A stretch of 64,000 nucleotides of DNA from Leucobacter chironomi DSM 19883 (lineage in GTDB: Bacteria > Actinomycetota > Actinomycetes > Actinomycetales > Microbacteriaceae): positions 1 to 64,000 of the forward strand of contig NZ_ATXU01000005.1 of assembly GCF_000421845.1 (NCBI RefSeq), in the 5' to 3' direction. The notes beneath the pieces are model-generated. The model made no database searches, was not told the DNA's origin, and worked only from the letters and a program-made list of their open reading frames with translations. The translations under genes and the position numbers were made by a program. This document shows, piece by piece, positions 46,938 through 55,592 of the stretch (position 1 is its first letter; the number at the start of each line of letters is the position of its first letter).

Positions 46938-48045
46938 GGGCGAGCTCCACGAGGCGGGTGAGCACGTCCGGATCGGTCTCGGGCGGCACGCCGTGGCCCA
47001 GGTTCAGCACGTGGGCGGGTGCGCGGGTGCCCCGCCGCAGCACGTCGTCGAGGTGCGCTGCAAGCCGCTCGGGCGGCGCTCCGAGGTAGGCCGGGTCGAG
47101 GTTGCCCTGCAGCGGCACCGTGTCGCCGAGCCTGCGGCTCGCTTCGTCGAGCGGGGTGCGCCAGTCGACACCGATGGCGCTGACGCCGACGGCCGCGAGC
47201 TCTTCGAGCAGGTGCCCCGAGCCCACGGCGAAGTGGATCGCGGGCACGGTTTCTTCGCACGCGGCGTAGCCGTCGCGGAGCGGGTGCCGGTATGCGATGT
47301 CCCGCACGGCGTCGAGCGTGCGGCGCGAGGCGGGGGCCACGTGGGCGCGGTAGTCGGCGGCGCTGAGCGATCCCGCCCACGAGTCGAACAGTTGCACCGC
47401 GCTGGCGCCGGCCTCGACCTGCGCTTCGAGGAAGACGCCGCTGAGCTCGGCCGCCCAGTCGAGCAGTTCGCGCCAGGTCTCCGGGTCGGCGTGCATGAGG
47501 GTGCGGGCTCGCAGGTGGTCGCGCGAGGGGCCGCCCTCCACGAGGTAGGCCGCGAGGGTGAACGGCGCCCCGGCGAAGCCGATGAGCGGCGTGCCTCCGA
47601 GCTGCGCGACGGTCAGCCGTACGGCGTCGCGCACGGGGTCGAGGGCCGCGCGCAGCCGATCCGCGGTGAACTCCGCGCGGCAGCGCCTGACGTCGGCGGC
47701 GCTGCGCACGGGATCCGCGAACACCGGGCCGCGCCCGGCGACGAGGTCGACATCGACCCCGGCGAGCTTCAGCGGCACGACGATGTCGCTGAAGAAGACC
47801 GCGGCGTCGACGCCGTGCCGCCGTACGGGCTGCAGCGTGATCTCGCTCGCGAGTTCGGGGTTCACGCAGGCGTCGAGCATACGGTGGTCTGCACGGATGC
47901 TGCGGTACTCGGGGAGCGACCGTCCCGCCTGGCGCATGAACCAGACGGGGATCCGCTCGGGGCGGTGCCCGTGGAGGGCCCGAATCAGGGGGGCGTCGCT
48001 CGTGCGACCGTCGACGAGCGGGTGCGAAGCTGGGAGTGAGTTCAT
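46927..48045 (-). CDS. hemE: Uroporphyrinogen decarboxylase
   Basis: Converts uroporphyrinogen III to coproporphyrinogen III. 372 residues with RIPVWFMRQAGRSLPEYR, FSDIVVPL, GFAGAPFTLAAYLVEGGPS and LFDSWAGSLSAADYRAHV. ATG 48045 precedes the conserved region; the longer frame reaches into the operator region and is unlikely. First gene of the minus-strand heme operon, divergent from hemA. Confidence 0.96.
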   Translation of the reverse strand: MNSLPASHPLVDGRTSDAPLIRALHGHRPERIPVWFMRQAGRSLPEYRSIRADHRMLDACVNPELASEITLQPVRRHGVDAAVFFSDIVVPLKLAGVDVDLVAGRGPVFADPVRSAADVRRCRAEFTADRLRAALDPVRDAVRLTVAQLGGTPLIGFAGAPFTLAAYLVEGGPSRDHLRARTLMHADPETWRELLDWAAELSGVFLEAQVEAGASAVQLFDSWAGSLSAADYRAHVAPASRRTLDAVRDIAYRHPLRDGYAACEETVPAIHFAVGSGHLLEELAAVGVSAIGVDWRTPLDEASRRLGDTVPLQGNLDPAYLGAPPERLAAHLDDVLRRGTRAPAHVLNLGHGVPPETDPDVLTRLVELAHAR

Positions 48046-48065
48046 CGGTCGAGATGCTAGCTTAT

Positions 48066-48090
48066 AGATCTGATGTGAAACATCAGATCT
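48066..48090. promoter_or_regulatory. Perfect 11-bp dyad in the hemE/hemA divergent promoter
   Basis: AGATCTGATGT and ACATCAGATCT are perfect complements separated by GAA, centred between the divergent starts. Adjacent TATAAG on the hemE strand could be a -10. The shape and position suggest an operator; CATCAGAT recurs in the two iron-uptake promoters. Confidence 0.65.
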
Positions 48091-48154
48091 GTTCAGCTTG
48101 GCGTGCCGCGCTCGGCTGATCCACGCTCCACCCCGAGGACCCTGCCGAGAATCC

Positions 48155-49462
48155 ATGCTGCTCTGCCTCACCGTCGATCACCGGAACGCCGACCTGGCGC
48201 TGCTCGAACGCATCGAGCGGCGCACCGACACCGTGACCACCGCGCTCAGCGACCCCGAGCTCGCCCGCGGCGCCGTCGTGCTCGCGACCTGCAACCGCTT
48301 CGAGGCCTACCTCGACGCCCCTGGCCTCGCTCCGGAGCAGGCCCTCGACGGGCTCGCGCGAGCCACCGGCCTGTCGCGCACCGAGCTCTCCGCGGCCTGC
48401 TCCGTGCACCGCGGAGAAGCCGCGGCCGAGCACCTCTTCGCGGTCTCGAGCGGCCTCGAGTCGGCCTCGGTGGGCGAGGCCGAGATCGCCGGGCAGGTGC
48501 GCCGCGCCATCGACGCGGCGCGCGCCTCGGGCCGGGCGAGCACCGAACTGGAGCGGCTCTTCCAGCAGGCCATGGTCGTCTCGAAGCGGGTCAAGCACCG
48601 CACCGGGCTGCAGACCCGGGGCCGATCGCTCGTGCAGCTCGCGCTCGCCCTGGTCGACAGCCGGGTCGGCGACTGGCAGGCGTGCCGGGTGCTGCTCATC
48701 GGCACCGGCGCCTACGCCGGAGCGAGCCTCGCCGCACTGCGCGCGCACGGCGCCAAGCACATCGGGGTCTACTCCCCCTCCGGCCGGGCGGACGCCTTCG
48801 CCGACTCGCACGGCATCCGCCCCGTGGCGCGCGACGCCCTCGACGCCGAACTGCGCGACACCGACCTCGTGGTGGCGTGCAGCACCGTGCACGAGCCTCT
48901 GCTCACGCGGGAGCGCTTCGACGACACCGTCACCGAGGGCAGCCCGCCGTTCTGCTCTCGCTTCGGCAGACTGCCGGCCCCCGAGCGGAGCCGCACGCGG
49001 CCGCGGCTGCTCATCGACATGGGTCTCCCCCGCAACATCGCGCCGGACGTCGCCGGGGTTGCGGGGGTCGAACTGCTCGACCTCGAGACGATCGCGTTGC
49101 ACGCGCCGATCCCCGAGCTCGGGGCCGAGCTCGAAGCGCGCGACATCGTGCGCACCGCGGCCGCCGAGTTCACGGCGCTGCGTGCCGAGCGCGACGCTAT
49201 CCCGGCGCTGCGCGAGCTGCGATCGTTCGTGAACGGGATCCTGGAGGACGAGCTCTCGCGGATCCGGGATCGCGCGACCGGCGGCGCGACCGAGCCGGAT
49301 CACACCGCGGAGACCGAGGCCGCCCTGCGGCACCTGGCCGGGCGCCTGCTGCACCGCCCCACCGTGCGCCTGCGCGAGCTCGCCCGCGAGGGCCGCGCCG
49401 GGGAGGGCGCCGGCGCCGTCTCGACGCTGCTCGGCGAGCCGTCGACGCGCGGCGGATCCTGA
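48155..49462 (+). CDS. hemA: Glutamyl-tRNA reductase
   Basis: First committed tetrapyrrole step: NADPH reduction of Glu-tRNA to glutamate-1-semialdehyde. 435 residues with the nucleophile VVLATCNRFEAYL (Cys-46), SGLESASVGEAEIAGQVRRA, a Rossmann motif VLLIGTGAYAG and LIDMGLPRNI. ATG 48155 matches the conserved start LLCLTVDHRNADL. Confidence 0.95.
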   Translation: MLLCLTVDHRNADLALLERIERRTDTVTTALSDPELARGAVVLATCNRFEAYLDAPGLAPEQALDGLARATGLSRTELSAACSVHRGEAAAEHLFAVSSGLESASVGEAEIAGQVRRAIDAARASGRASTELERLFQQAMVVSKRVKHRTGLQTRGRSLVQLALALVDSRVGDWQACRVLLIGTGAYAGASLAALRAHGAKHIGVYSPSGRADAFADSHGIRPVARDALDAELRDTDLVVACSTVHEPLLTRERFDDTVTEGSPPFCSRFGRLPAPERSRTRPRLLIDMGLPRNIAPDVAGVAGVELLDLETIALHAPIPELGAELEARDIVRTAAAEFTALRAERDAIPALRELRSFVNGILEDELSRIRDRATGGATEPDHTAETEAALRHLAGRLLHRPTVRLRELAREGRAGEGAGAVSTLLGEPSTRGGS

Positions 49463-49504
49463 TTTCGGCGCCGCCTCCGCCGCAGCTCGCGCCGGCCCCG
49501 GCTT

Positions 49505-49624
49505 CGATGTTTCGGATCGGGCCGATGCTTCGGATCCGCATACGGCAGTTCAATCCGAAACACCGGCCCGATCCGAGACACCGGCCCGATCCGAAACACC
49601 GGCCCGATCCGAAACACCGGCCGT
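49505..49624. repeat. Tandem/inverted repeat element, family 3
   Basis: Four tandem 18-bp units (ATCCGAAACACCGGCCCG type) fill 49553-49624, and about 1.6 inverted units lie at 49505-49534, so a long hairpin with alternative pairings forms. It sits past hemA, convergent with the ABC ATPase gene. Confidence 0.85.
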
Positions 49625-49655
49625 GTCGCCCCAGCGCGGAGGGCGCCGACGCCGT

Positions 49656-50513
49656 CTACGGCCGGTAGTACACCGCGACGCGGTGACCGCCGTGCTCGAT
49701 CACGTCGACGGGCGTCTCGAAGACGCGCTCCAGCACCTCCGGGGTGATGATCTCGTCCGGCGTGCCCGACGCGACGACCCGCCCCTCGGCGAGCGCCACG
49801 ATGCGGTCGGCGTAGACCGCCGCGAAGTTCACATCGTGGATCACGAGCACGACGGTCTTGCCGAGCGCATCGGCCGCCGCCCGCACCTGCCCCATCATGC
49901 TCACCGCGTGGCGCATGTCGAGCCCCGTCAGCGGCTCGTCGAGCAGCACGAAGTCGGTGTCCTGCGCCAGCACCATGGCCACGAAGGCGCGCTGCCGCTG
50001 ACCACCGGACAGTTCGTCGATGAAGCGCTCCTCGAACCCGGCCAGGTCGAGGAAGGCGATCGCGGCGTGGATCGCGCGCTGGTCGGTCTCGGTGAGCCGC
50101 CCCGCCGAGTGGGGGAAGCGGCCGAAGGTGACCAGCTGGCGCACGGTGAGGCGCGCCATGAAGTGGTTCTCCTGCTTGAGGATGGACACCACCCGGGCGA
50201 GCTGCTTCGGCTTGGCGGTGCGCACGTCGAGCCCGCCCACGGTGACGCGCCCGCTGTCGGGTTCGAGCAGTCGCCCGATGATGGTGAGCATGGTCGACTT
50301 GCCGGCTCCGTTGGGGCCGATGAGCGCCGTGACGCCGCCCCGTTCGAGGCTGAGGTCGACGGGGCCGAGCACCTGCCGGCCCGCGTACGCCTTCCCGACG
50401 CCGCTCAGCTCGATGCCCGGGCCGCGGCCCGGCTCGGACTCCGCGGCGAGCACCGCGGCCCCGGCCGTCTCCGGCGGGGCTCCGGCCCCGGTTCCGTTGT
50501 GCGCGTCGGTCAA
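49656..50513 (-). CDS. Iron-siderophore ABC transporter ATPase (YclP/FatE type)
   Basis: 285-residue cytoplasmic ATPase driving ferric-siderophore import. Walker A LIGPNGAGKST, Q-loop, signature ELSGGQRQRAFVAMVL, Walker B VLLDEPLTGLD and H-loop VIHDVNF. The start is TTG 50513, overlapping the permease stop by four bases (TTGA) with AAAGGGG upstream; the longer frame to 50903 is a permease shadow. Last of four co-directional genes. Confidence 0.92.
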   Translation of the reverse strand: MTDAHNGTGAGAPPETAGAAVLAAESEPGRGPGIELSGVGKAYAGRQVLGPVDLSLERGGVTALIGPNGAGKSTMLTIIGRLLEPDSGRVTVGGLDVRTAKPKQLARVVSILKQENHFMARLTVRQLVTFGRFPHSAGRLTETDQRAIHAAIAFLDLAGFEERFIDELSGGQRQRAFVAMVLAQDTDFVLLDEPLTGLDMRHAVSMMGQVRAAADALGKTVVLVIHDVNFAAVYADRIVALAEGRVVASGTPDEIITPEVLERVFETPVDVIEHGGHRVAVYYRP

Positions 50514-51547
50514 CGCATCCCCTTTCTCAGCAGGACGATGAGGAACAGCAGGCCGCCCGCGAACTCGATGATCACCGTCACGAGGCCGGCCGCGGCGAAC
50601 ACGTGCTTGAGCACGAAGGTGGCGCCCAACAGCGTGACGAGCCCGATGCCGATGGCGAGCGGGATCGTCTCGGCGTGCGAGTCGCCCTTGGCGAACTGGT
50701 AGGCGAGGGTCGCCACGAGGAAGCCGTAGAAGGTCATCGGGCCGACCATCGTCGCCGACACCGAGACGAGCACGGCCACGATCACGAGCACCGTCACGAC
50801 CTCGCGCCGGTAGTTCACGCCCAGGCCGATCGCGACGTCGCGGCCGAGCGCGACGACGTCGTAGGTGCGCCGGCGCAGCCACGCGAAGAGGAGGATCCCG
50901 CACACGATCGCCGCGGCGATCGGCAGATAGTCGGGGTTGCCCTTGCTGATGCTGCCGAAGAGGCGGGCGCTCAGCACGTCGAACTCGCTCGGGGTGAGCG
51001 TGCGCTGCATGAAGGTGGAGACCGAGCCGAAGCCGGCCCCGAGCACCACGCCGACGAGCAGCAGCAGGTGCAGGTTCGCGCGCGTGCCCGAGAACAGCCA
51101 GCCGTACAGCAGCGTCGCGAACAGCACCATCAGCACGCTCTGCGCGATGATCTTCGGGATCCCCTCCATGCTCGCGGCCGTCGTGCCGAAGACGAACACG
51201 AGCGCCGTCTGGGTGAGCACGTACAGCGCGTCGAAGCCCAGGATGGAGGGGGTGAGGATGCGGTTCGAGGTCGCGGTGTGGAAGAGCACCGTGGCGAGCG
51301 CCTGAGCGACGGCGACGAAGGCGATCGTCGCGAGCGAGGTGAGGCGCGACTGCACGATCACCCAGAACCCGGGGCTGCCGGCGGGGGCCGGATTGCCGTA
51401 GATGAGGATCGCGACGGCGAGCACGGCCGCAACGGCGAACACGACGACGATGGGGAGCGCCGCGCGCCAGCGGGAGGCGCGCGACGGCGGGTCGGCCGGC
51501 GGCTCCCCAGTGCTCGCGAGCCTGACGATGCTGCTCTCCACGGTCAC
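50510..51547 (-). CDS. Iron-siderophore ABC transporter permease (YclO/FatC type)
   Basis: 345-residue FecCD-family membrane protein with about nine hydrophobic segments. Segment TSNRILTPSILGFDALYVLTQT (residues split by the membrane) is typical of the FatC/YclO subgroup. GTG 51547 overlaps the preceding permease stop (GTGA). Pairs with the upstream permease as a heterodimer. Confidence 0.92.
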   Translation of the reverse strand: MTVESSIVRLASTGEPPADPPSRASRWRAALPIVVVFAVAAVLAVAILIYGNPAPAGSPGFWVIVQSRLTSLATIAFVAVAQALATVLFHTATSNRILTPSILGFDALYVLTQTALVFVFGTTAASMEGIPKIIAQSVLMVLFATLLYGWLFSGTRANLHLLLLVGVVLGAGFGSVSTFMQRTLTPSEFDVLSARLFGSISKGNPDYLPIAAAIVCGILLFAWLRRRTYDVVALGRDVAIGLGVNYRREVVTVLVIVAVLVSVSATMVGPMTFYGFLVATLAYQFAKGDSHAETIPLAIGIGLVTLLGATFVLKHVFAAAGLVTVIIEFAGGLLFLIVLLRKGMR

Positions 51548-52713
51548 TTCTCCCGCTGCCGCAGCAGGAGCGCGACGAACACCGCGGCGCCCACGAGTCC
51601 CAGCACCATCGAGACCGGGATCTCGAAGGGCATGATGATGAGGCGCCCGACGATGTCGCAGGCGACCACGAGAGCGATCCCGCCCAGGCAGACCCACGGC
51701 AGGTTGCTGCGCACGTTGTCGCCGCGGATCATCGAGACCATGTTGGGCACGACGAGCCCGAGCAGCGGCAGGAAGCCGACGACCACGGTGGTGACGCCGG
51801 CGGCCACGGCCACGAGCGCGGTGCCGCCGATGAGGATCGCCTCGTAGCGCACGCCGACACTCGTCGCCACGTCTTTGCCGAGGCCGGCGACGGTGATGCG
51901 ATCCGCCATGAGGAACACGAGGATCGTGACCACCGCAACCACCCACAGCACCTCGTAGCGGCCGCGCACCACCGCGGTGAAGCTGCCCATGAACCAGGTG
52001 CCGAGCATCTGCAGCAGGTTGAACTGCGCGGCGAGGAAGGTGGTGAGCGAGCTCACGATCGCGCCGAGCATGATCCCGATGAGGGGGACGACGAGGGTGG
52101 TGCGGATCACGACGCGGCGCAGGATCAGCATGAACAGCATCGCCCCGACGAATGCGAAGCCGCTCGCGATCACCATCTTGCCGACGAGCCCGATCCCGGG
52201 CAGCAGCAGTGCGGCGAGCAGCAGCCCGAGCGCCGCCCACTCGGTCGTGCCCGAGGTGGTGGCGTCGACGAAGCGGTTCTGGGTGAGCATCTGCATCACG
52301 AGACCGCTCGTGGCCATCGCGGCGCCGGCCAGCACGAGCGCGATCGTGCGGGGCACCCTGGTGATCCAGAACATCTCGGGTCCGAAGTCGCTGCCCGAGA
52401 TGTCGTAGACGCCGATCGCGAGCGATGCGGCGAGCAGGCCCAGCACCACCACGACCGCTGCGAGCAGCAGCCAGGGGCGGCGCTGCGGCGGGGCGGCCTC
52501 GGGGGCGACGGGCCGGGTGCCACCGATCACGGCGAGATGAGCGGATCCGGCGGCGGATCCGGATCCGCCCGTCTCGCCCGCCTGCGGCCCGGTGCCGCTG
52601 TATCCGCGCGCACCCGTTCCCGCCGCATCGCGGGCGCGCCGAGCGGGGCGCCCGTTCTCTCGAACGTGCGCCCCGCTCTCCGGGCTCCCCGGGGTCATGG
52701 CCGTGGGGCTCAT
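51544..52713 (-). CDS. Iron-siderophore ABC transporter permease (YclN/FatD type)
   Basis: 389 residues. An unusually long disordered N-terminus (about 80 residues, Gly/Ser/Ala-rich) precedes the FecCD core with RVPRTIALVLAGAAMATSGLVMQMLTQNRFVDATTSGT near 130-170, the coupling region GVDISG-like YDISGSDFG, and GFLPLLGLVVPNMV. ATG 52713 overlaps the binding-protein stop by four bases. Confidence 0.92.
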   Translation of the reverse strand: MSPTAMTPGSPESGAHVRENGRPARRARDAAGTGARGYSGTGPQAGETGGSGSAAGSAHLAVIGGTRPVAPEAAPPQRRPWLLLAAVVVVLGLLAASLAIGVYDISGSDFGPEMFWITRVPRTIALVLAGAAMATSGLVMQMLTQNRFVDATTSGTTEWAALGLLLAALLLPGIGLVGKMVIASGFAFVGAMLFMLILRRVVIRTTLVVPLIGIMLGAIVSSLTTFLAAQFNLLQMLGTWFMGSFTAVVRGRYEVLWVVAVVTILVFLMADRITVAGLGKDVATSVGVRYEAILIGGTALVAVAAGVTTVVVGFLPLLGLVVPNMVSMIRGDNVRSNLPWVCLGGIALVVACDIVGRLIIMPFEIPVSMVLGLVGAAVFVALLLRQREK

Positions 52714-53708
52714 GCGGCCGAGAACGCCTCCTGGAGCTGCGTGAACAGCGCGGTGTAGGCCTGGATGCCCTCGGTGAGGTAGAAGTTGGGATCGAGGATC
52801 ACGATGCGGTCCTGCTGCACCGCGGTGACGTTCTGCAGCGCTTCGGAGTTCGTGATGAGCTCGTCGGCGGGCGCCGAACCGGGCTCGCGCTCCTCTGGGG
52901 CGAACGCCGCGTCGCGGTCGAGCGCCACGATCCAGTCGGGGTTCGAGGCCGCAATCGCCTCGACGCTGATGTCGTCGCCCTGGTGATCGTCCGTCGCACC
53001 CTCGACCTCGAGGGCGGCCTTCCAGCCGAGTGCGGGGAACACCGGACCGAGACCGCGGCCCACGACGGGGGCGAGGTAGCCGATCTGGCCGGCCGAGGTG
53101 TTGACGGCCATGACGGTGTCGGTGCCGTTGTATGCCTCCTTCGCGCCCGAGATGGCGTCGTCGAGGTCGGTGTTCAGCGCGGCGGCCTCGTCTTCGCGGT
53201 CGAAGATCTGGCCCAGGATCTCGGTCTGACGATTGAGCTCGCCAAACTGGTCCTCGCCGTCGCGGGGAGCGATCTCGATGACGACCGCCTCGGGGTTCTG
53301 CTCCTTGATCTGCTCGTAGTAGTCGCCGAAGCGGTAGCCGCCGATGATGAGGTCGGGCTGCTCGGCGACGATCACCTCGAGGTTCGGCTCGCGGTGGTTG
53401 CCGACGTTGGCGACCTCGGGGTCGTCGACGTAGCCGGGCCAGACCGAGCCCATGACGTCCTTGGGCACTGCGGCGAGCTCGATGTCCCACTCGTCGAGGG
53501 TGTCGAAGACCGTGTTGTCGAGCGCGACGACCGTCTCGGGGTTGACCGGCACCTCGACCTCGCCGTGGTTGTCGGTGATGGTCACGGTCGCGGCGGCCGA
53601 GCCGGCGGGCTCCTCGTTCGCGGGGGCGCCGGAGGCGCAGGCCGAGAGGACGAGTGCTGCGCCCAGGGTCAGCGCAGCGGCTGCGCTGCGGGTGGTGCGA
53701 TTGGACAC
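52710..53708 (-). CDS. Iron-siderophore ABC transporter substrate-binding lipoprotein (YclQ/CeuE type)
   Basis: 332 residues: signal peptide with lipobox LVLSAC, then a class III binding-protein fold (VTITDNHGEVEVPVNPETVVALDNTVFDTL at the start, PDLIIGGYRFGDYY, IVALDRDAAF). Such YclQ/CeuE proteins bind catecholate-type siderophores; the actual ligand is unknown. GTG 53708 has AGGAG seven bases upstream. First gene of the operon, preceded by a leader with an intrinsic terminator. Confidence 0.93.
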   Translation of the reverse strand: MSNRTTRSAAAALTLGAALVLSACASGAPANEEPAGSAAATVTITDNHGEVEVPVNPETVVALDNTVFDTLDEWDIELAAVPKDVMGSVWPGYVDDPEVANVGNHREPNLEVIVAEQPDLIIGGYRFGDYYEQIKEQNPEAVVIEIAPRDGEDQFGELNRQTEILGQIFDREDEAAALNTDLDDAISGAKEAYNGTDTVMAVNTSAGQIGYLAPVVGRGLGPVFPALGWKAALEVEGATDDHQGDDISVEAIAASNPDWIVALDRDAAFAPEEREPGSAPADELITNSEALQNVTAVQQDRIVILDPNFYLTEGIQAYTALFTQLQEAFSAA

Positions 53709-53730
53709 GGTGTGGCTCCTGAGGATCGAC

Positions 53731-53773
53731 GGGCAAAAAAGAAAGCACCGATACGGTGCGCGCATCAGTGCTT
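53731..53773 (-). terminator. Leader attenuator of the YclQ-type iron operon
   Basis: On the minus strand AAGCACTGAT pairs with ATCGGTGCTT (10 bp, one G-U; 53773-53764 with 53752-53743), followed at once by TCTTTTTT (53742-53735). An alternative inner stem GCACCG/CGGTGC also ends at the T-run. It lies between the promoter near 53825 and the GTG at 53708, so it would cut transcription before the operon. Confidence 0.7.
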
Positions 53774-53820
53774 CGCGGTCCCGGAGGCGCGATCACGACT
53801 CTCCAGAACCCCGAAGTAAG

Positions 53821-53848
53821 CCTATACACACCTTCATCTGATGTTCAA
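53821..53848 (-). promoter_or_regulatory. Promoter of the YclQ-type iron operon
   Basis: Minus strand: TTGAAC (-35, 53848-53843), 16 bases, TATAGG (-10, 53826-53821) preceded by TG. The spacer contains CATCAGATGAAGG, similar to a motif in the promoter near 63.27 kb and in the hemE/hemA dyad. A weak DtxR-like match (GTAAGCCTA) lies just downstream. Confidence 0.55.
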
Positions 53849-53881
53849 GCGAGAATCGACATCCCCGACAGAAACCCCAGG

Positions 53882-54385
53882 TCAGAGGGTCAGTGCGTAT
53901 GCCATGAGGCGGCGGCGCTCACCCATCGCCACGAAGTCGTGCTCCCGCTCGGGCACCCGCTCGAACCCCATCCGCTCGTAGAGCCGCTGAGCCGCGACCA
54001 TCTGCGAAGCCGTGTGCAGCACCAGTCGCCGGGCGCCGCGTTCCCGCGCGAGCGACACGCAGTGGCGCATCAGCAGCTCGCCGACACCCCGCCCGCGAGC
54101 CTCCCGCGCAACGCCCAGCAGCCGCACATCCATCTCATCCGGCGCGCTGTCGCGCTGCAGCCGTCGCCCCGGAAACGGGGTCGTCACACTGCCGAGCACA
54201 GCATCCCCGACCCGATCCGCCGCCACCCACAGCTGCGCCGACTCGGCACGGCTCCTCACATCGGCGATCTCATCGAGGTAGCCGGGATCGAGACGGTAGT
54301 CGCCGCCGTAGGCGGCGCGCAGCAGCCCGCTCGTCGCATCGACTTCGTCGACGCGCATCCTGCGGATCTCGACCCGCGCGGTCAC
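53882..54385 (-). CDS. GNAT family N-acetyltransferase
   Basis: 167-residue GNAT-fold protein with the acetyl-CoA loop LGVAREARGRGVGELLMRHC and RLYERMGFERVPEREHDFV near the end. The acceptor substrate cannot be predicted. Its start overlaps the preceding membrane-protein gene by four bases (ATGA). Confidence 0.9.
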   Translation of the reverse strand: MTARVEIRRMRVDEVDATSGLLRAAYGGDYRLDPGYLDEIADVRSRAESAQLWVAADRVGDAVLGSVTTPFPGRRLQRDSAPDEMDVRLLGVAREARGRGVGELLMRHCVSLARERGARRLVLHTASQMVAAQRLYERMGFERVPEREHDFVAMGERRRLMAYALTL

Positions 54386-55383
54386 CTCCGGGGCGGCTGC
54401 AGTGCGGAGAAGTCGGGCTGCCCGTCGGCCCCCGCGGGCAGCGGACGCCCATCCGGGAACGTCGGCCAGGGCAGCAGCGGCTGCGGGCTCTCAGCCCGCG
54501 GCGCCTGCTGGATCGCAGCCGGCTGCGGCTGAGCCCGGTACGGCTGCACCGGCTGAGCCGACGGCAGCGCGGCGGAGCGCGCCCCGCGCGCCGCCTCGCG
54601 CGCCGCGGACCCGAACGACCATCGCAGCAGCAGCGTGATCGACAGGCCCAGCGCCGTGAGGATCAGCAGCGCGGTCGCGATCTTCCAGTAGAGATCGGGG
54701 ATGTGCAGATCGAAGGCCTCGATGCCCACCGGAGCGGTGAAGAGGATGCCCGAGAGCACCGCGAGCACACTCGTCACGAAGGCGAAACGAGTCACCACGA
54801 CGGGCAGCTTCGCACTCATGCCGAGCAGCAGCTGGCAGCACAGGATCACGAGCCTCGTGACGAGGATCACGAACACCGACTTCCAGAAGATCTCGAGCAC
54901 GAGCCCGAAGGGCTGGTACGGCGTCATCCAGATCACGATGAGGAGCAGCCCCAGGATGTAGGCGTTGGCGATGAGCGCGACGGGCGCGTACCACTCCGAG
55001 CGCTGCTCGCGGCGGGTGTCGAGCGCAGTGAGCAGCACGAACACCGCGAAGAGCACGAACGTCGAGAACACGCGCTCGAACTTGCCCTCGAGATCACCGA
55101 TGAACAGCAGCGAGATCGAGGCGATCGTGAGCGCCGCCAGCAGGATGATGCTGACTTTCAGGAAGGTCGAGAGACCCTCGCCGCGTGCCTCGGGACTCGC
55201 GGCGCGCTTGCGCTGCTTCGGCGGCGCCGTCGGGTGCGATGCCCCCGCTGTCGCGCCCTGGGCCGGGGCTGCGCCCCCGTCCGCCCCCTGCTGCCAGGAG
55301 AAGGCGTCCTGCCGCGACGTCTCGGGCACGGGCTGCGACGCTTTCGGGTTCGGACCGGTTGCGTTCGGGTTCGGATCGCTCAT
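54382..55383 (-). CDS. Conserved multi-pass membrane protein
   Basis: 333 residues. Residues 1-70 are disordered (Pro/Gln/Ala), followed by about six hydrophobic segments (80-270) and a Pro/Gln-rich tail. ATG 55383 (SDPNPNATGPNPK) begins directly before the disordered region; the frame further upstream lies in the purL promoter. I recognise no function. Confidence 0.8.
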   Translation of the reverse strand: MSDPNPNATGPNPKASQPVPETSRQDAFSWQQGADGGAAPAQGATAGASHPTAPPKQRKRAASPEARGEGLSTFLKVSIILLAALTIASISLLFIGDLEGKFERVFSTFVLFAVFVLLTALDTRREQRSEWYAPVALIANAYILGLLLIVIWMTPYQPFGLVLEIFWKSVFVILVTRLVILCCQLLLGMSAKLPVVVTRFAFVTSVLAVLSGILFTAPVGIEAFDLHIPDLYWKIATALLILTALGLSITLLLRWSFGSAAREAARGARSAALPSAQPVQPYRAQPQPAAIQQAPRAESPQPLLPWPTFPDGRPLPAGADGQPDFSALQPPRR

Positions 55384-55523
55384 GCACCAAGTCTTGCGCG
55401 TTCCCCTGTGAAACGGCAACCGTCCGCCGCCGCGCGATCTTCCGCACCCGCGCGATCCTGCGCGCGCACCCGCGCCGTCCTCCGCGCCCGCGCCGGGCGG
55501 GCGGCCCCTGTCACGGGGCGGGC

Positions 55524-55557
55524 TAGACTGGGACTGCATGTTTCGGCTCGTTGAGCC
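55524..55557 (+). promoter_or_regulatory. purL promoter and leader hairpin
   Basis: TAGACT (55524-55529) is a likely -10; a 6-bp hairpin CGGCTC-GTT-GAGCCG (55543-55557) lies in the leader before the purL GTG. Confidence 0.35.
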
Positions 55558-55592
55558 GATCCCGATCCCTCACTCACTGGAGCACACCGAGC

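Noticed and set aside
45871..48039. 722-codon plus-strand frame across hemY and hemE
   Set aside because: Low-complexity Ser/Arg/Ala shadow of two enzymes with intact motifs on the minus strand.
50510..52240. Apparent long N-terminal extensions of the iron permeases, ATPases and SIP gene
   Set aside because: Each extension lies out of frame inside the preceding gene; the true starts show 4-base overlaps or good ribosome binding sites.
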